This document shows positions 14,762 to 24,288 of a stretch of DNA of 64,000 bases, piece after piece. The notes beneath the pieces were generated by a model. It was not told the origin of the DNA and made no database searches. It saw only the letters and a program-made list of their open reading frames with translations. The stretch lies in the NCBI GenBank assembly GCA_036504095.1, contig DASXVS010000043.1, forward strand, positions 121,340 through 185,339, written 5' to 3'. Within the stretch, counting starts at the first letter, position 1, and each line of letters opens with the position of its first letter. The translations under genes were made by a program, and so were the position numbers. Source of the stretch: Armatimonadota bacterium. Lineage in GTDB: Bacteria; Armatimonadota; DTGP01; JAKQQT01.

Positions 14762-16330
14762 TTACGCGCGCACGAACCAGGTCAGTTCGTTCGGGATGGT
14801 TTCGATCGTGCCGGACTCGGTCGTCAAATGGATTGCCACGTTGAGGACGCTGACGGTGTCGGTCGGAGGGCATGCGCAGGCGATGCCGTAACGGGTCTCA
14901 GTCCCTCCGGGCGGGACGGCGGACGTGAATGTTCCGGGCAGAACCACGTCCGTCTTGTCGGTGCGCCGGATGACGACCGTGGCGGATGTGTAGAGAGCGC
15001 TGAGATCGACGTTCGCCTGGGCGCTGTCGGTCGTCTCGATAAATGCGCCCGGGCCGGTATCGCCCTTGTGCCAGATCAGGCCGGCTCCGCCGCTCAGCAG
15101 GATGGCCCTCCGGGTCGCGGATGTGGCGTTGACCGTGTCGCGGATCACCATGTCGTATTCCGCCCCGGCCAGGCCCAGCGCCCGCGAAATCTCATTTTCG
15201 ATTGACGCGTGTCCCGCCGTGGTCGGATGCCATGTTCCCGTCAGCCATCCGGCCGTGACCGCGCCCGCGCGCGTGCCGCCCCAGAGATCGGTCATATCGA
15301 CTCCGACGACCATCGGGTGCGCCGCCTGGGCGCGCGTGAGGCAGTCCCGCATATACTGATCGCTCGTCGCCCCGTCGTTGACGCCGGCGGTCCCGGTGTC
15401 CGATTTGCGGCGCGGGTAGCACGGGATGACGATGGGGAAAGGCCGGGTCGCCCAATAGCCGAACACGGTGTCGATTTTCGCGTATGAGCTGGTGTAAAGC
15501 GCGGCGAGCGCGGCGGCGTCGGCCGGGCCGGTCAGCCATTCGTTACCAAACAGGTCGAAAAACCCGATATCGGGGGTCCAGTAGCGGGTCCCGTCGTGGC
15601 GGAGCTGGCAGCCCCAGATAGCCATAGCCTTGTCGAGGGTCGTCGCGAACGTGGCGACGTTCGTCAGATTCGTGCCGTTGATGCTCAGGTTGGCGCCGAT
15701 GTAGCCCCGTCCGGATGCCATCCGGGCCACAATCCCTTCGATCCGGGTGTTCAAATACGTCGTGTCTGATTTGTAGAGCGTGACGGTGTGCTCGGCGTCA
15801 TACCCGCAGTCGATCGTGCGGCAGCGGTTCCACTGATCGGTGCCATCCGGGGATGGGGCCGTGCTGAACGAGCCGGTGACCGGGGGCACGCAGTTGACGC
15901 TGTACGTGACGGTTGCGCAGTTCAGGGCCGGGTAACCCGGGTTGCCGAAAATGATGTCGAGGTAGCGGCCCCGGAACGTGACGATCGTGGTGTCGCCCGA
16001 GCGGGTCGTGGAGGCGCCCCCGAACGCGGCGTTGCCCATGCCGCCCCCCACCATACCGAAAGCCGTGCCGGCGGTGGAACTGAACGACGGGTAATGTCCG
16101 CAGTACCCGTCCGTGGATGCCATGTTCCCGCCGATCATGGCGCCTCCGTAGCCGCCAATCGTGGCCATGCGGCGGTTGAACAGCGTGCCCCAGCCCTGCT
16201 CGTCCGGGTAGGTCGCCCCGCCACCGTACGGAAAACTGGCGCACACGTGGATGCCGACAGTTGATTGTTTGGACCTGAGTTTCGTTTTGAACCCGTTGAG
16301 GGCCGCGACGTTGGTGACTATGGTTGACAT
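14762..16330 (-). CDS. Tail-associated protein with an SGNH/GDSL-hydrolase-like domain
   Basis: In the 522-aa product, WHPTTAGHASIENEI (about 364-378) resembles block V of SGNH hydrolases (D-x-x-H-P-x-x-x-G-H), which supplies the catalytic His. An Asp-rich segment precedes it (VVGVDMTDLWGG). The N-terminal region has IHVCASFPYGGGAT, a possible degenerate block I, but I do not see a clear G-D-S-L. The last 130 residues form a beta domain of the kind that ends fibre proteins. Tail esterases remove O-acetyl groups from surface glycans during adsorption. Function is inferred from the motif and its place among fibre genes. Confidence 0.55.
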   Translation of the reverse strand: MSTIVTNVAALNGFKTKLRSKQSTVGIHVCASFPYGGGATYPDEQGWGTLFNRRMATIGGYGGAMIGGNMASTDGYCGHYPSFSSTAGTAFGMVGGGMGNAAFGGASTTRSGDTTIVTFRGRYLDIIFGNPGYPALNCATVTYSVNCVPPVTGSFSTAPSPDGTDQWNRCRTIDCGYDAEHTVTLYKSDTTYLNTRIEGIVARMASGRGYIGANLSINGTNLTNVATFATTLDKAMAIWGCQLRHDGTRYWTPDIGFFDLFGNEWLTGPADAAALAALYTSSYAKIDTVFGYWATRPFPIVIPCYPRRKSDTGTAGVNDGATSDQYMRDCLTRAQAAHPMVVGVDMTDLWGGTRAGAVTAGWLTGTWHPTTAGHASIENEISRALGLAGAEYDMVIRDTVNATSATRRAILLSGGAGLIWHKGDTGPGAFIETTDSAQANVDLSALYTSATVVIRRTDKTDVVLPGTFTSAVPPGGTETRYGIACACPPTDTVSVLNVAIHLTTESGTIETIPNELTWFVRA

Positions 16331-16376
16331 TGGGTGACTCCTAGTACGGGATCGAGGTCAGGCCCTGGCCTGAACA

Positions 16377-18563
16377 TCAGGCCGAGTAGCCCTGGGGGAT
16401 CAATTCGGGATAGAGGACCATTTTGTAGTGCTGCATGACGCCGTGGTTGTCGGCCTCTGTCCAAAGGTCTTCGTGGACCGACGCGAGGTAGAAACGGTCG
16501 TCATCCGAGAGGGTGCGGTTGGCCATGATGCCGATGTAGTCGAGAGGGTACAGCGGCTGGGGGACGCACGCCAGCGGGTCGAACCAGACACGGGGCTCCC
16601 TGAGGATCTGGAATTTGCGCAGGGCGAAGTAGTCGGTGCTGACCGGGTCCTCATAGCGGGCATTGGTTTCGACGTATCTCCGGAGGCGGCCCATGTAGTT
16701 GGCCGGCTTTTCGAGGGCGCCGCCGTAGACGCTGTCGTGGTCGTACAAATGGCTGCAGATCGGTTTGCGCGTACCGCCGGTCATTCCGATCAACGTGACG
16801 CCGTTCCGAACGTCTTCGTAGCTGACGTGTTTGACCAACTCGCCGAGACACTGGTTGAGATAGGGATTGCCCTCTAGGTCGTACTCGGCGCCAACGCTGA
16901 ATACCTGTTTGGGGGTCCAGTCGTTGCGAGCCTTCCAGGGGTCCCACGGGAAGAATTCGAACCGACCGAGGCTGTCCACGCCTGCGAACATGCCATACCG
17001 GCGCGCAATGTCCTGGATGATGTCCCAGATTGACGTGTCCGCGCTGTACTCGTAGAGCGGGTTGTCGTTGGTGCCGACGCCTATGTGCAAATGCCCGGCC
17101 GCTCCGATGCACGACACGCTGTCGCAGTCCCACGCGCCTTCCGGTGCGCCTGGAAGGTTATCGCTGAGCCATTGCCTCGTAAAGCCGGCCTTTTGCGCCA
17201 GCAGCCTTACGGCGTGGTACATACAGAGGCCGTCCAAATGGATGTCGTCCCCGACGGACTGCCGGAGCTCGTAGTCGACCCGATCGAGGATACTGGATGA
17301 CCACTCTTCCGTGCCGGTTTCGGTCTTGAACCCCAACCACCCGACCATCCGGACGCTCGGTTCCCACAGGGACCGCACGCCATGGTCGTCTACCCACTCG
17401 ATCCATGTCGTGATCCGGACCGCCCAGTTTCCGCGCCAGTCGCGGTACTGGCCCTCGTGGTTGCGGCAGACGACGAAGCCTGATCGCCGCACGGTGATCT
17501 CGGCCGGGCTGAAATCATGGTGGATGCTGGCGCCCAGCACAAACGGCAGCGCCGTCCAGGTCGGATAGGGAGACGGGTCGGTGTGGATCTCGGGGATGGA
17601 GACGTGAACCGACCGGAACCAGGGCGTGATCGTGTTTGACTCCGACGCCGAGAGGACGGCTATCCAGGCCGTGAGCCAGTCGGATCCGGTGTCGCGCATC
17701 GTCACGGAGATACCGGCCGTGGACCCGTCGTGGGACGTGACGGGTTCCCGGGTGTTCGCCCAGAGTTTCGGATGCGGACAGGATGCCAGAGAGCCGGAGG
17801 CCTCGAACGTTATCGGGAAATGCGAGATCGTCGCCTTGTAGTTCATGCCGGTGACGGTCAGCGGGTAGATCAGGTCCATGTCCGGGACGGTCAGAGCCGC
17901 CTGGTTGACGGAGTTGTTGACCGTGGCCCGAAACGCGATCTTGCCGGCGCAACGGAGGATCTGGAAGCGGATGAGGTCCGGGCGTCCCGACGCGGCTTTG
18001 TCCCCGTCGAAAACCTGTATGTCGCCCTTATGGGTCCACGTGGCGCCGTCCAAGGTCTGCTCGAGGCGGGGGTTGGATCCCAGAGGCCAGGCGATCCGGT
18101 AGCCTTTTTGGGACGTCGCCATCAGGGTCGCGCGCACGTAGCAATGGTCGGCGTTGATCGTCCCGGCCGGATCGACCGTGCTCTTACCGAGGGTGAGCCA
18201 CAGGCCACCCCCGTCTGGGATGGCGACGGTCGGCGAAGCCCCGTGCGTGTAGGACCATTGAGTATCGGCGGTCCCGGCGACCTGCTGGACGACCTTCTTT
18301 TTGGTCGTGGTGGTCACGGCCTCGACCCAGCTGCCGCTGGTGTGCGTGCATGCGGAGAGCGGGGTGTCGGCCGGGGTATACGTGGGCGTCAGCATCAGAC
18401 AGCCGAGCGCCTCATCGTACCGAACCTTGTCGGCGACCGCGTCGTCACGACGGATGGTGTCGATCGCCCTCTCCGAGTAACTGCAGTCGGGGGATTCAAC
18501 CGCGCCGAAGACCTCGATCGGGTCGGCGTACTCAACGAGCAGGTAGTTGTAACGTCCAGCCAT
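16377..18563 (-). CDS. Tail-tip / baseplate hub-like protein
   Basis: The 728-aa protein has no signal peptide. The middle and C-terminal parts (SIWDIIQDIARRYGMFAG, LGRFEFFPWDPW, and P-L-D-Y-I-G-I-M near the end) resemble the hub/late-control fold used by tail-tip proteins that connect tape measure and fibres. The assignment rests on those features and on the order tape measure, BNR protein, this protein, fibres. The frame is open to 18638, but the ATG at 18563 has GGAG 7 nt upstream and gives a clean N-terminus. Trp and Tyr are frequent, typical of structural beta proteins. Confidence 0.55.
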   Translation of the reverse strand: MAGRYNYLLVEYADPIEVFGAVESPDCSYSERAIDTIRRDDAVADKVRYDEALGCLMLTPTYTPADTPLSACTHTSGSWVEAVTTTTKKKVVQQVAGTADTQWSYTHGASPTVAIPDGGGLWLTLGKSTVDPAGTINADHCYVRATLMATSQKGYRIAWPLGSNPRLEQTLDGATWTHKGDIQVFDGDKAASGRPDLIRFQILRCAGKIAFRATVNNSVNQAALTVPDMDLIYPLTVTGMNYKATISHFPITFEASGSLASCPHPKLWANTREPVTSHDGSTAGISVTMRDTGSDWLTAWIAVLSASESNTITPWFRSVHVSIPEIHTDPSPYPTWTALPFVLGASIHHDFSPAEITVRRSGFVVCRNHEGQYRDWRGNWAVRITTWIEWVDDHGVRSLWEPSVRMVGWLGFKTETGTEEWSSSILDRVDYELRQSVGDDIHLDGLCMYHAVRLLAQKAGFTRQWLSDNLPGAPEGAWDCDSVSCIGAAGHLHIGVGTNDNPLYEYSADTSIWDIIQDIARRYGMFAGVDSLGRFEFFPWDPWKARNDWTPKQVFSVGAEYDLEGNPYLNQCLGELVKHVSYEDVRNGVTLIGMTGGTRKPICSHLYDHDSVYGGALEKPANYMGRLRRYVETNARYEDPVSTDYFALRKFQILREPRVWFDPLACVPQPLYPLDYIGIMANRTLSDDDRFYLASVHEDLWTEADNHGVMQHYKMVLYPELIPQGYSA

Positions 18564-18705
18564 AGGGTGCTCCAGGCGGGGATAGCGGCCTGCGATCGCA
18601 GGCGGGATGAGTAATGGGCGAATGCGGTGCTTCAGCAACCCCGTCCGCCACGAACGCGTGTTCGTCCCCGAAGGCCCAGGTTGGGGCGCTGAAGGCCGGG
18701 AAACG

Positions 18706-20607
18706 TTATCCTGGCAGCCAGGTTGCGCCGCCGTCAGTCGAGGCCTTGACGAGGATATCCGTGCCGTTGTGGTACCAGAGTTCGAGGCGGTTTACGTCAC
18801 CGGAGAGGCACGGGCGTTGGGCGGGGGCACTGGCGACGACAGTGACGGGCGTGCCCCAGGTCTGTCCCTCATCCCGGCTCGTCCTGACCGTAATCGCGCC
18901 GGACCCGGATGAAACCGAGCACATGGCCGCCCAGAGCGGGGCATCGTAATCGGATTTGGATGTGTATATGTCGACTGTTTTGCCGGGGCCCGGTGACGTC
19001 ATGGTGCTGATCTCCGCTGCCGTGTCGGCGAGGCGTTTGAGGACGACGTTGTCGCCGTCGCTGTAGGCGAGTAGGATGGTGTAGTCGGGCATGCAGAGGA
19101 TGCTCGGGCTCTGCCCGGAACAGCCGAGGGATGAGGACGTGAACGTGGCGCCCAGGTCGTTGCTGGTCCTCAGGTACAGGTTCGCCGTGTTGAACCCGTT
19201 GTTCTGGACCTGGCGGATGCAGCCCCAAATGGTCCGGTCGGAGTCCAGCCCGTACAGGCGGTAGAGGTCCCCGGGCGTTGTGCCTCCGTCGCTCGTCCTG
19301 ACCGGGATGAACTGCCAGAGGCTGCCGGTCGTTGTGACCTTGACGTGGAGCGTGAACGAATCGCCGGCGGCGTGCCAGGACCACGGGTAATCGTGGGCGA
19401 ACGCCTGGCGGACGCGTTGTTCTGGCGGGCATGTGTCGACGGGGATGCTGACCGACCACAGCCCGTCCGCGTATACCGTCCCGGCCGGGTTGTCCCCGGG
19501 GTCGGGACCGCCGTCGATCGCGTCGTCAAGGGTGACGGTCCCGTTGGTCCACGTCGGAGGCGCTGGGGTTGACGGGTAGCCCGTCAGGGTGAGGGTGCCG
19601 TTTTCGTCGTAGAATTTGCGCTCGTAGTTGTACGTCGTGTACGGGGAGGACTCGACCGGGACCCTGTTGATGTCCGTCCGGACGGCCCGCCCCCGAGTCG
19701 CCATGACGTCCCACGCGCCCTTGCTGTACCACGCCTGCCCGGCGTTGCTGTTGTGGCGGATGCGGTAGTTGCCGGTGAGGTTGATCCCGGCGCCTCCGAC
19801 CGTTGCGGGAGGGTCAGCTGACCCTGTTGTGGGCATGTCCCACGTTGCCGTGCTCGCATCGGCCGGGTCGGTGTAGGTCGCCGCGTTGAACTTGCGGGTC
19901 GTCCCGTCGATCGGGTACTGCCCTCCGGATGGCTGCATGACCGCCTGGATGACCGTAGACGATTGATCGCTGTCGTCCGCGCCTACCGGGACCGAGGATG
20001 ACCTGAGGCTCGTGTACAGGCTTCCCGAGCCCGCCGGGATGACTTCAACCTTGGGCTCCACGGCGACCGGGCAGAGCGGGGTTGCGCCGTCGGCGAAATC
20101 GTTCCGGACCGGGTAGTTCGAAATCAGGAAGTGCGGGACCTGGCCGATCTCCGCGCCGTACTCCAGTCCGGTCAGGGCGGGGAGGTCCTGGACTTGTTTG
20201 GCGGCGAACCCGGCGTACGTCGAGGCGCGGCCGATATCGTAGCGTCCCCAGCAGGCGACGAGCGTGTCGCCGGAGACCATGGCGGACGGAGTGACGCGGT
20301 TGATATAGACCGTGGTCGGAGTTCCGGTCGCGAGCGTCGCCGGCGCCCACGTCCACGTGTCGTAACTGAGCAGAGTGTCGGTGTAGTAGTGGCCGGCGCC
20401 GCCCTCCGGGTATTCGTAGCGGACGGGCGTCGCACCGGTGACCGGCGTGTTGACCGAGTCCCAGTGCCCGGCGACGCTGACGGTGTGCGTCGGCTCGCTG
20501 CGGCTGACGATGCAGAGCTGGGAAGCGGGGACCGGCGTGAACGGGACCGACAGGTCTCCCTCCAGGCTGATCGGGGTGGACTCAACGTGGATGTACGGGG
20601 CGTCCAT
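18706..20607 (-). CDS. Tail protein with C-terminal BNR/Asp-box repeats
   Basis: The 633-aa protein has an N-terminal 380 residues that are beta-rich and unassigned. The C-terminal third carries three Asp-box motifs S-x-D-x-G-x-T-(W/F): RTSNDLGATF (about 479), RTSRDEGQTW (about 574) and KASTDGGATW (about 625). These mark turns in sialidase-type beta-propellers. A glycan-binding or depolymerising role at the tail tip is plausible, but the catalytic residues of sialidases are not evident. Its start overlaps the tape-measure stop (ATGA). The palindrome copy at 19810-19825 lies inside the gene and encodes Gly-Ser-Ala-Asp-Pro. Confidence 0.6.
   Translation of the reverse strand: MDAPYIHVESTPISLEGDLSVPFTPVPASQLCIVSRSEPTHTVSVAGHWDSVNTPVTGATPVRYEYPEGGAGHYYTDTLLSYDTWTWAPATLATGTPTTVYINRVTPSAMVSGDTLVACWGRYDIGRASTYAGFAAKQVQDLPALTGLEYGAEIGQVPHFLISNYPVRNDFADGATPLCPVAVEPKVEVIPAGSGSLYTSLRSSSVPVGADDSDQSSTVIQAVMQPSGGQYPIDGTTRKFNAATYTDPADASTATWDMPTTGSADPPATVGGAGINLTGNYRIRHNSNAGQAWYSKGAWDVMATRGRAVRTDINRVPVESSPYTTYNYERKFYDENGTLTLTGYPSTPAPPTWTNGTVTLDDAIDGGPDPGDNPAGTVYADGLWSVSIPVDTCPPEQRVRQAFAHDYPWSWHAAGDSFTLHVKVTTTGSLWQFIPVRTSDGGTTPGDLYRLYGLDSDRTIWGCIRQVQNNGFNTANLYLRTSNDLGATFTSSSLGCSGQSPSILCMPDYTILLAYSDGDNVVLKRLADTAAEISTMTSPGPGKTVDIYTSKSDYDAPLWAAMCSVSSGSGAITVRTSRDEGQTWGTPVTVVASAPAQRPCLSGDVNRLELWYHNGTDILVKASTDGGATWLPG
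19810..19825. repeat. 16-bp perfect palindrome inside the BNR tail gene
   Basis: AGGGTCAGCTGACCCT, same core as at 10043-10062. It is read in frame as Gly-Ser-Ala-Asp-Pro, so its presence has been accommodated by the protein. Confidence 0.8.
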
Positions 20608-23600
20608 CAGCCGGCCCGCCTAGCGTTGAGCGCGGCCTTCGGATCGTTCTTAACGGTGACCCTGGCTCCGATTCCAGCCTGTTTGAGCGCGTCAACCCCG
20701 CTCCCCGTGAGTTCCACCACAACCTTGATAGCCTGGTTGTTAGCGTTGCCGGGTTTGTCGGTACGGCCCGCGCCGGCCGTGTAACGGTCGCTGTACGGCT
20801 CGCCGTCGCCGCCCGTGAATCGATTGCCCTTATGGAACATGAGGTAGTCGCGGTTGGTTGTCGCGATCATGGCGGACCGCGACGGGGCGTTGGATTCGTG
20901 GGAAGCGAGCCGAGTGTACCATCCGTCGTTGAGGTTTCGGTCGAGCTCCGCCTGCTGTTCGTCGTAACTGTTGATCTCGGACTGTAGCTGGCGCCTGACC
21001 TGCGGATCCGTGGCGCCGGTCAGGCGTTTCTGCGCGTCGCCCCGCGCCTTGCCGACGGAGTTGAACAGGTTGATCCCCGCCGCGAGCCGGTCACCGGGCT
21101 CAAACTGATCGCTGTTGAGGACGTGCATCCGGGAGGCGGCCCGGTCTATCTCTGTCCCGATCGTTGCGTCCAACCCACCGGCCCCGAGCGATTCCCCGAG
21201 GCGCTGGAGAGTGCGGTCGGCGTTGTTGAGATCGCCCAGTGTCGCGTAGTTGGGGTTGGCGTCGTAGGCGGCCTGGCGCTTGCTCCGGATGTCGGACCAT
21301 GAGCTGATCATGCCGCGGGTCGCTCCGAGCGCCGCGGTACCGCCCTGCCGGGAAGCGCGCTGGGCCAGGATGTCCTGGCGCTCGAGACGCGCGTCTTCCA
21401 TCCGGCTGAGTGGCGATCGGGACGCCTCGATATGGGCGAGGGTGCGGTCATTCTTGGCGGACAGGATGACGTTTTCCTGCTGTTCGCGGTCGGCGTCCGT
21501 GTAGTCGGATGGGTGCTGTTGCATCCAAACGAGTTTGCCCTGAGCCATCGTTACCTTGTCGTCCACCCGGCTGCTATATCGCTTTCGTGTGGCGGATATG
21601 TCAGCGGATGTTCCCGTGATCTCAACCCCGGAAAGGAACGCCTGCGCGCCCTGGGCCGCGAGGTCGGCGAACTGGGAGTCCTGTCCGCCTTCGTAGTCGG
21701 CCGCCATTTTCCGGGTCTGAAAGATCGCCGCGTCCTGCTGGGCCTTCTGCCTCTTCAGTCTGCGGTAGTCCTCGGGTTTCAGCCCCGGCCGGTTAAGCTC
21801 GGCAACGGTGGTGTCACGCTCGGCGATCTGGTCCTTGAGCATTCCGTCGAACAGGCTGAAGTCGCCGCGCTTGGCGCCCGCGAGCTTGCTAGGCATTGCG
21901 GAGCTGCTGATGGCGGTCGCGGTCCCGGCCCGGTCCTGCGCTTCCGCGGAGGCGAGGCTTGTGCGCTGATAGCGGAGTTCGTCCGCGCTGGCCCCGATCG
22001 CGGCCATTGCGGCTCTGGCGCCCGCGATCTTCGCCCCGCCGTCTGCCATGGTGTCGCCGAGGGATTTCAGGTATTCGATATATTTCTGTGTGGCGGCGGA
22101 AGCCTCCTGGAGCGCTCCGATCTCACCGCCGATGGAAGTTCCGATGGCGGACGCTGTGCCGCCGCGTGCCGTGACTGACTGGGTATGAGAACCGGCGGCC
22201 GCGACGTTGCTCATGGCGGACTGGACGCGGAAGCCCTGTGTCTCAACATTCCCGGCGAGGAATGAAAGGTCGGCCGCATTGTCCTTACCGCCTTTGAGCT
22301 GAATGTAGGCTGCGGCGGCGGCCGGGTCTTTCACGGCGAGGTTGGCGGCGACTCCCCGGTCGTAGCCCGAGCGGCCGAATGCCTGCTGAACCTCGGCGGA
22401 TGAGGCCGCGGCCAGGGCATCCGCTTGTTCCGGTGATAGGGTTTTATCCTTGGTGGGATCAGCGTTGAAGAGGTCCTGGACGAGGGACAGCGCGACTCCG
22501 GATGCATTCCTGCCCAGACCACGCGTAAGCCGGGACCCGAGCCTTGAAGCGGCCTGCATATGGGGGATCCCTATCCCGGCCGCCGAACTGGCGAGTCCCG
22601 AAACATCATCCCCGGTAATCGCCGCAATGGATGCGAGCGCCTGTTTCTGTTGTACGTCGTTTGCCCAGTCGTACGATTTGCGCGAGGTCTCGGCAATGCC
22701 GCCGAGCCCTGGGATCATTCCGACCCAACCGAGGACGGCGTCGTACGTGTCGTTCTGGCGACCGGTCATTTCGGCGTTGAGGCGATAATCCGCCTGATGA
22801 GCCAGACCTGCAACGCCTATCGCGACCGCGGCGGCCGGACCGGCGGCGCCGGCGGCCTTACCGGCGACGGCGCTCAGCCCTTCGGACATGCCGAGTTTTG
22901 AGCCGATTCGGTTGATCGCCCCGCTACCCGGAAGAGGCGCGTTCGCCGCGCTCCACATGGAACCCCAGTCGGGCATACCGAAGATCGCCGTGCCGCGCTC
23001 ACCACCGGATTGACGGTTCGTGAAATCCTGCAGCCAATCCTGCCGCTGGCTTGCGCGGTACGATTGCTGGGTATCGCTCTCGCCGACGTCGTGCAGGTCG
23101 ATTCCCTTCTCCGTCTTTCTACCACGCACGAAAATGCCACCAAAGTCGGCTGCGGTCCGTGCGTCGCTCGCTCTCTGAGCGCCCGTCCGTCTCGAAGGGC
23201 CAGGTCCGACGTCGGCGTCGCCATCACCCGATCCCGGGTTGAATCCCCAGAAGTTAGCGCCAGGGCTGGAGAAGTCCGATGAGCTCCACGGATCGTGGAA
23301 CCGGCCGGGGCCGCCGTGGATCATGCTAAATGCGTCGATCGATCCCTGGATCCCGCCGAACCCATCAGCGAACCCACCCGCGCCAAACCGGGCGGCGGCG
23401 AATGCCCCCAGCCCGGCTGCGGCTACGGTTCCGAAGCCCGAAGCAGGCCCGGGCACGCCCTGTCCGGACTGACCCGGAAGGCCCTGGCCGGACGTGACAT
23501 TGGCGAGCTCGCCCTTGAGCCACTCGATCGAGGCCGCCGCCTGGGCGCGGAACTCGGCATCGTCCAACTTCAGTTTTACTACCGCCGCTTTCTCGCTCAT
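20607..23600 (-). CDS. Probable tail tape-measure protein
   Basis: This 997-aa product is one of the longest in the phage and follows directly after the tail assembly chaperones, the canonical place of the tape measure. It has a helical N-terminus (KLDDAEFRAQAAASIEWLKG), a Gly-rich linker with hydrophobic stretches (about 65-95 and 240-260), and then some 600 residues of Ala/Gln/Arg-rich helix typical of the extended tape measure. It sets tail length and is ejected with DNA. The ATG at 23600 overlaps the stop of the frameshifted chaperone (ATGA). No lysozyme or peptidase domain is visible within it. Confidence 0.72.
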   Translation of the reverse strand: MSEKAAVVKLKLDDAEFRAQAAASIEWLKGELANVTSGQGLPGQSGQGVPGPASGFGTVAAAGLGAFAAARFGAGGFADGFGGIQGSIDAFSMIHGGPGRFHDPWSSSDFSSPGANFWGFNPGSGDGDADVGPGPSRRTGAQRASDARTAADFGGIFVRGRKTEKGIDLHDVGESDTQQSYRASQRQDWLQDFTNRQSGGERGTAIFGMPDWGSMWSAANAPLPGSGAINRIGSKLGMSEGLSAVAGKAAGAAGPAAAVAIGVAGLAHQADYRLNAEMTGRQNDTYDAVLGWVGMIPGLGGIAETSRKSYDWANDVQQKQALASIAAITGDDVSGLASSAAGIGIPHMQAASRLGSRLTRGLGRNASGVALSLVQDLFNADPTKDKTLSPEQADALAAASSAEVQQAFGRSGYDRGVAANLAVKDPAAAAAYIQLKGGKDNAADLSFLAGNVETQGFRVQSAMSNVAAAGSHTQSVTARGGTASAIGTSIGGEIGALQEASAATQKYIEYLKSLGDTMADGGAKIAGARAAMAAIGASADELRYQRTSLASAEAQDRAGTATAISSSAMPSKLAGAKRGDFSLFDGMLKDQIAERDTTVAELNRPGLKPEDYRRLKRQKAQQDAAIFQTRKMAADYEGGQDSQFADLAAQGAQAFLSGVEITGTSADISATRKRYSSRVDDKVTMAQGKLVWMQQHPSDYTDADREQQENVILSAKNDRTLAHIEASRSPLSRMEDARLERQDILAQRASRQGGTAALGATRGMISSWSDIRSKRQAAYDANPNYATLGDLNNADRTLQRLGESLGAGGLDATIGTEIDRAASRMHVLNSDQFEPGDRLAAGINLFNSVGKARGDAQKRLTGATDPQVRRQLQSEINSYDEQQAELDRNLNDGWYTRLASHESNAPSRSAMIATTNRDYLMFHKGNRFTGGDGEPYSDRYTAGAGRTDKPGNANNQAIKVVVELTGSGVDALKQAGIGARVTVKNDPKAALNARRAG

Positions 23601-24270
23601 GGTTTCCTCGTCGGGTCGATCGCTGCCTGCAGTTCGTCGGGTAGGCCGCCCGATAGGGCTTCCTTTTCGTCAAGGGCGGTTTTGTATGCGTACTCGAGGA
23701 TGTCGAGTTGCTCCAGCAGGCTGTCCGGCATGCTCACCCAGTCGGTCAGCCCGTGGCGTTTTGATCGGAGGTAGAGCTCCGTGATAGGGTCAACCCAGGC
23801 TACTCCGCCTTCGGCGAGGGTTCGGCCTTGGGAGACAAAAAACTCCGTAAGCCGTCCTCCAGTGACAGCGCGGAGTCGAGTCTGTTGGCCACGTACCATT
23901 CCGCCTTCGGGTTGGCCGGAATGGCGGTCTGGTCGGTCTTGAGGTAAGCGACGCGGGTGAGCAGTTCGAACGGACGGAGGATGTATTCATCCACATCCGG
24001 GCCGCCCTTGAGGGCCTCGCGCAGGGCCAGCGCGCGGATTTGAGCCTGGTCCATGCCGGTCGGCTCCCGGAACGTGTAGTTGACGTGGACGGCGTTGGAC
24101 TGGACGCGGAGTTCGGCGTCCAGGTCGAGGGCCTGCTGTACGGGGACGGCGGCGTCGCCCTCCAGGGTCGCGAGATATTCGAGGGCCTTGGCGCGCTCAT
24201 CCTCACTGAGCAAAAGCGCGCCGAAAGACCCGTCAGGATGGGTGACGTACGATACGGGGATGGTGATCAT
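23597..24270 (-). CDS. Tail assembly chaperone long form made by -1 frameshift (GT-like)
   Basis: Ribosomes that slip at 23836-23842 join the first 145 codons of the upstream frame to a second frame that ends at 23597, giving about 224 aa. The C-terminal part reads FVSQGRTLAEGGVAWVDP and ends in KALDEKEAL-type helices. The second frame has no credible start of its own in the right place, so translation depends on the slip. This mirrors lambda G/GT and the equivalents in most siphoviruses, where both forms load the tape measure. The coordinates give the overall span; the frame changes at the slip site. Confidence 0.8.
23800..24270 (-). CDS. Tail assembly chaperone short form (G-like)
   Basis: This 156-aa cytoplasmic chaperone lies between the tail-tube gene and the tape measure. 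The zero-frame product ends with SFLSPKAEPSPKAE, while frameshifted ribosomes make the long form. It contains a helical core (AQIRALALREALKGGPDVDEY) like other G-type chaperones. The Shine-Dalgarno is weak. Length and position fit the lambda G family even though sequence is not conserved between phages. Confidence 0.78.
   Translation of the reverse strand: MITIPVSYVTHPDGSFGALLLSEDERAKALEYLATLEGDAAVPVQQALDLDAELRVQSNAVHVNYTFREPTGMDQAQIRALALREALKGGPDVDEYILRPFELLTRVAYLKTDQTAIPANPKAEWYVANRLDSALSLEDGLRSFLSPKAEPSPKAE
23836..23842 (-). promoter_or_regulatory. Programmed -1 ribosomal frameshift site, T TTT TTG
   Basis: On the minus strand the heptamer TTTTTTG sits in register with the upstream frame (AG-T TTT TTG), the X XXY YYZ arrangement required for tandem tRNA slippage. 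The downstream frame is -1 relative to it. Seven nt after the heptamer an AGGC/GCCT outer stem with an inner CGCC-GAA-GGCG hairpin could act as a stimulator. Confidence 0.82.
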
Positions 24271-24288
24271 TTGGGTGCTCGATTTCTG

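Noticed and set aside
14378..14873. Longer N-terminus for the fibre-like protein (open frame to 14873)
   Set aside because: The extension is Arg/His-rich shadow sequence of the gene at 14393-14746 on the same strand; the ATG at 14378 has a ribosome-binding site and begins a signal peptide.
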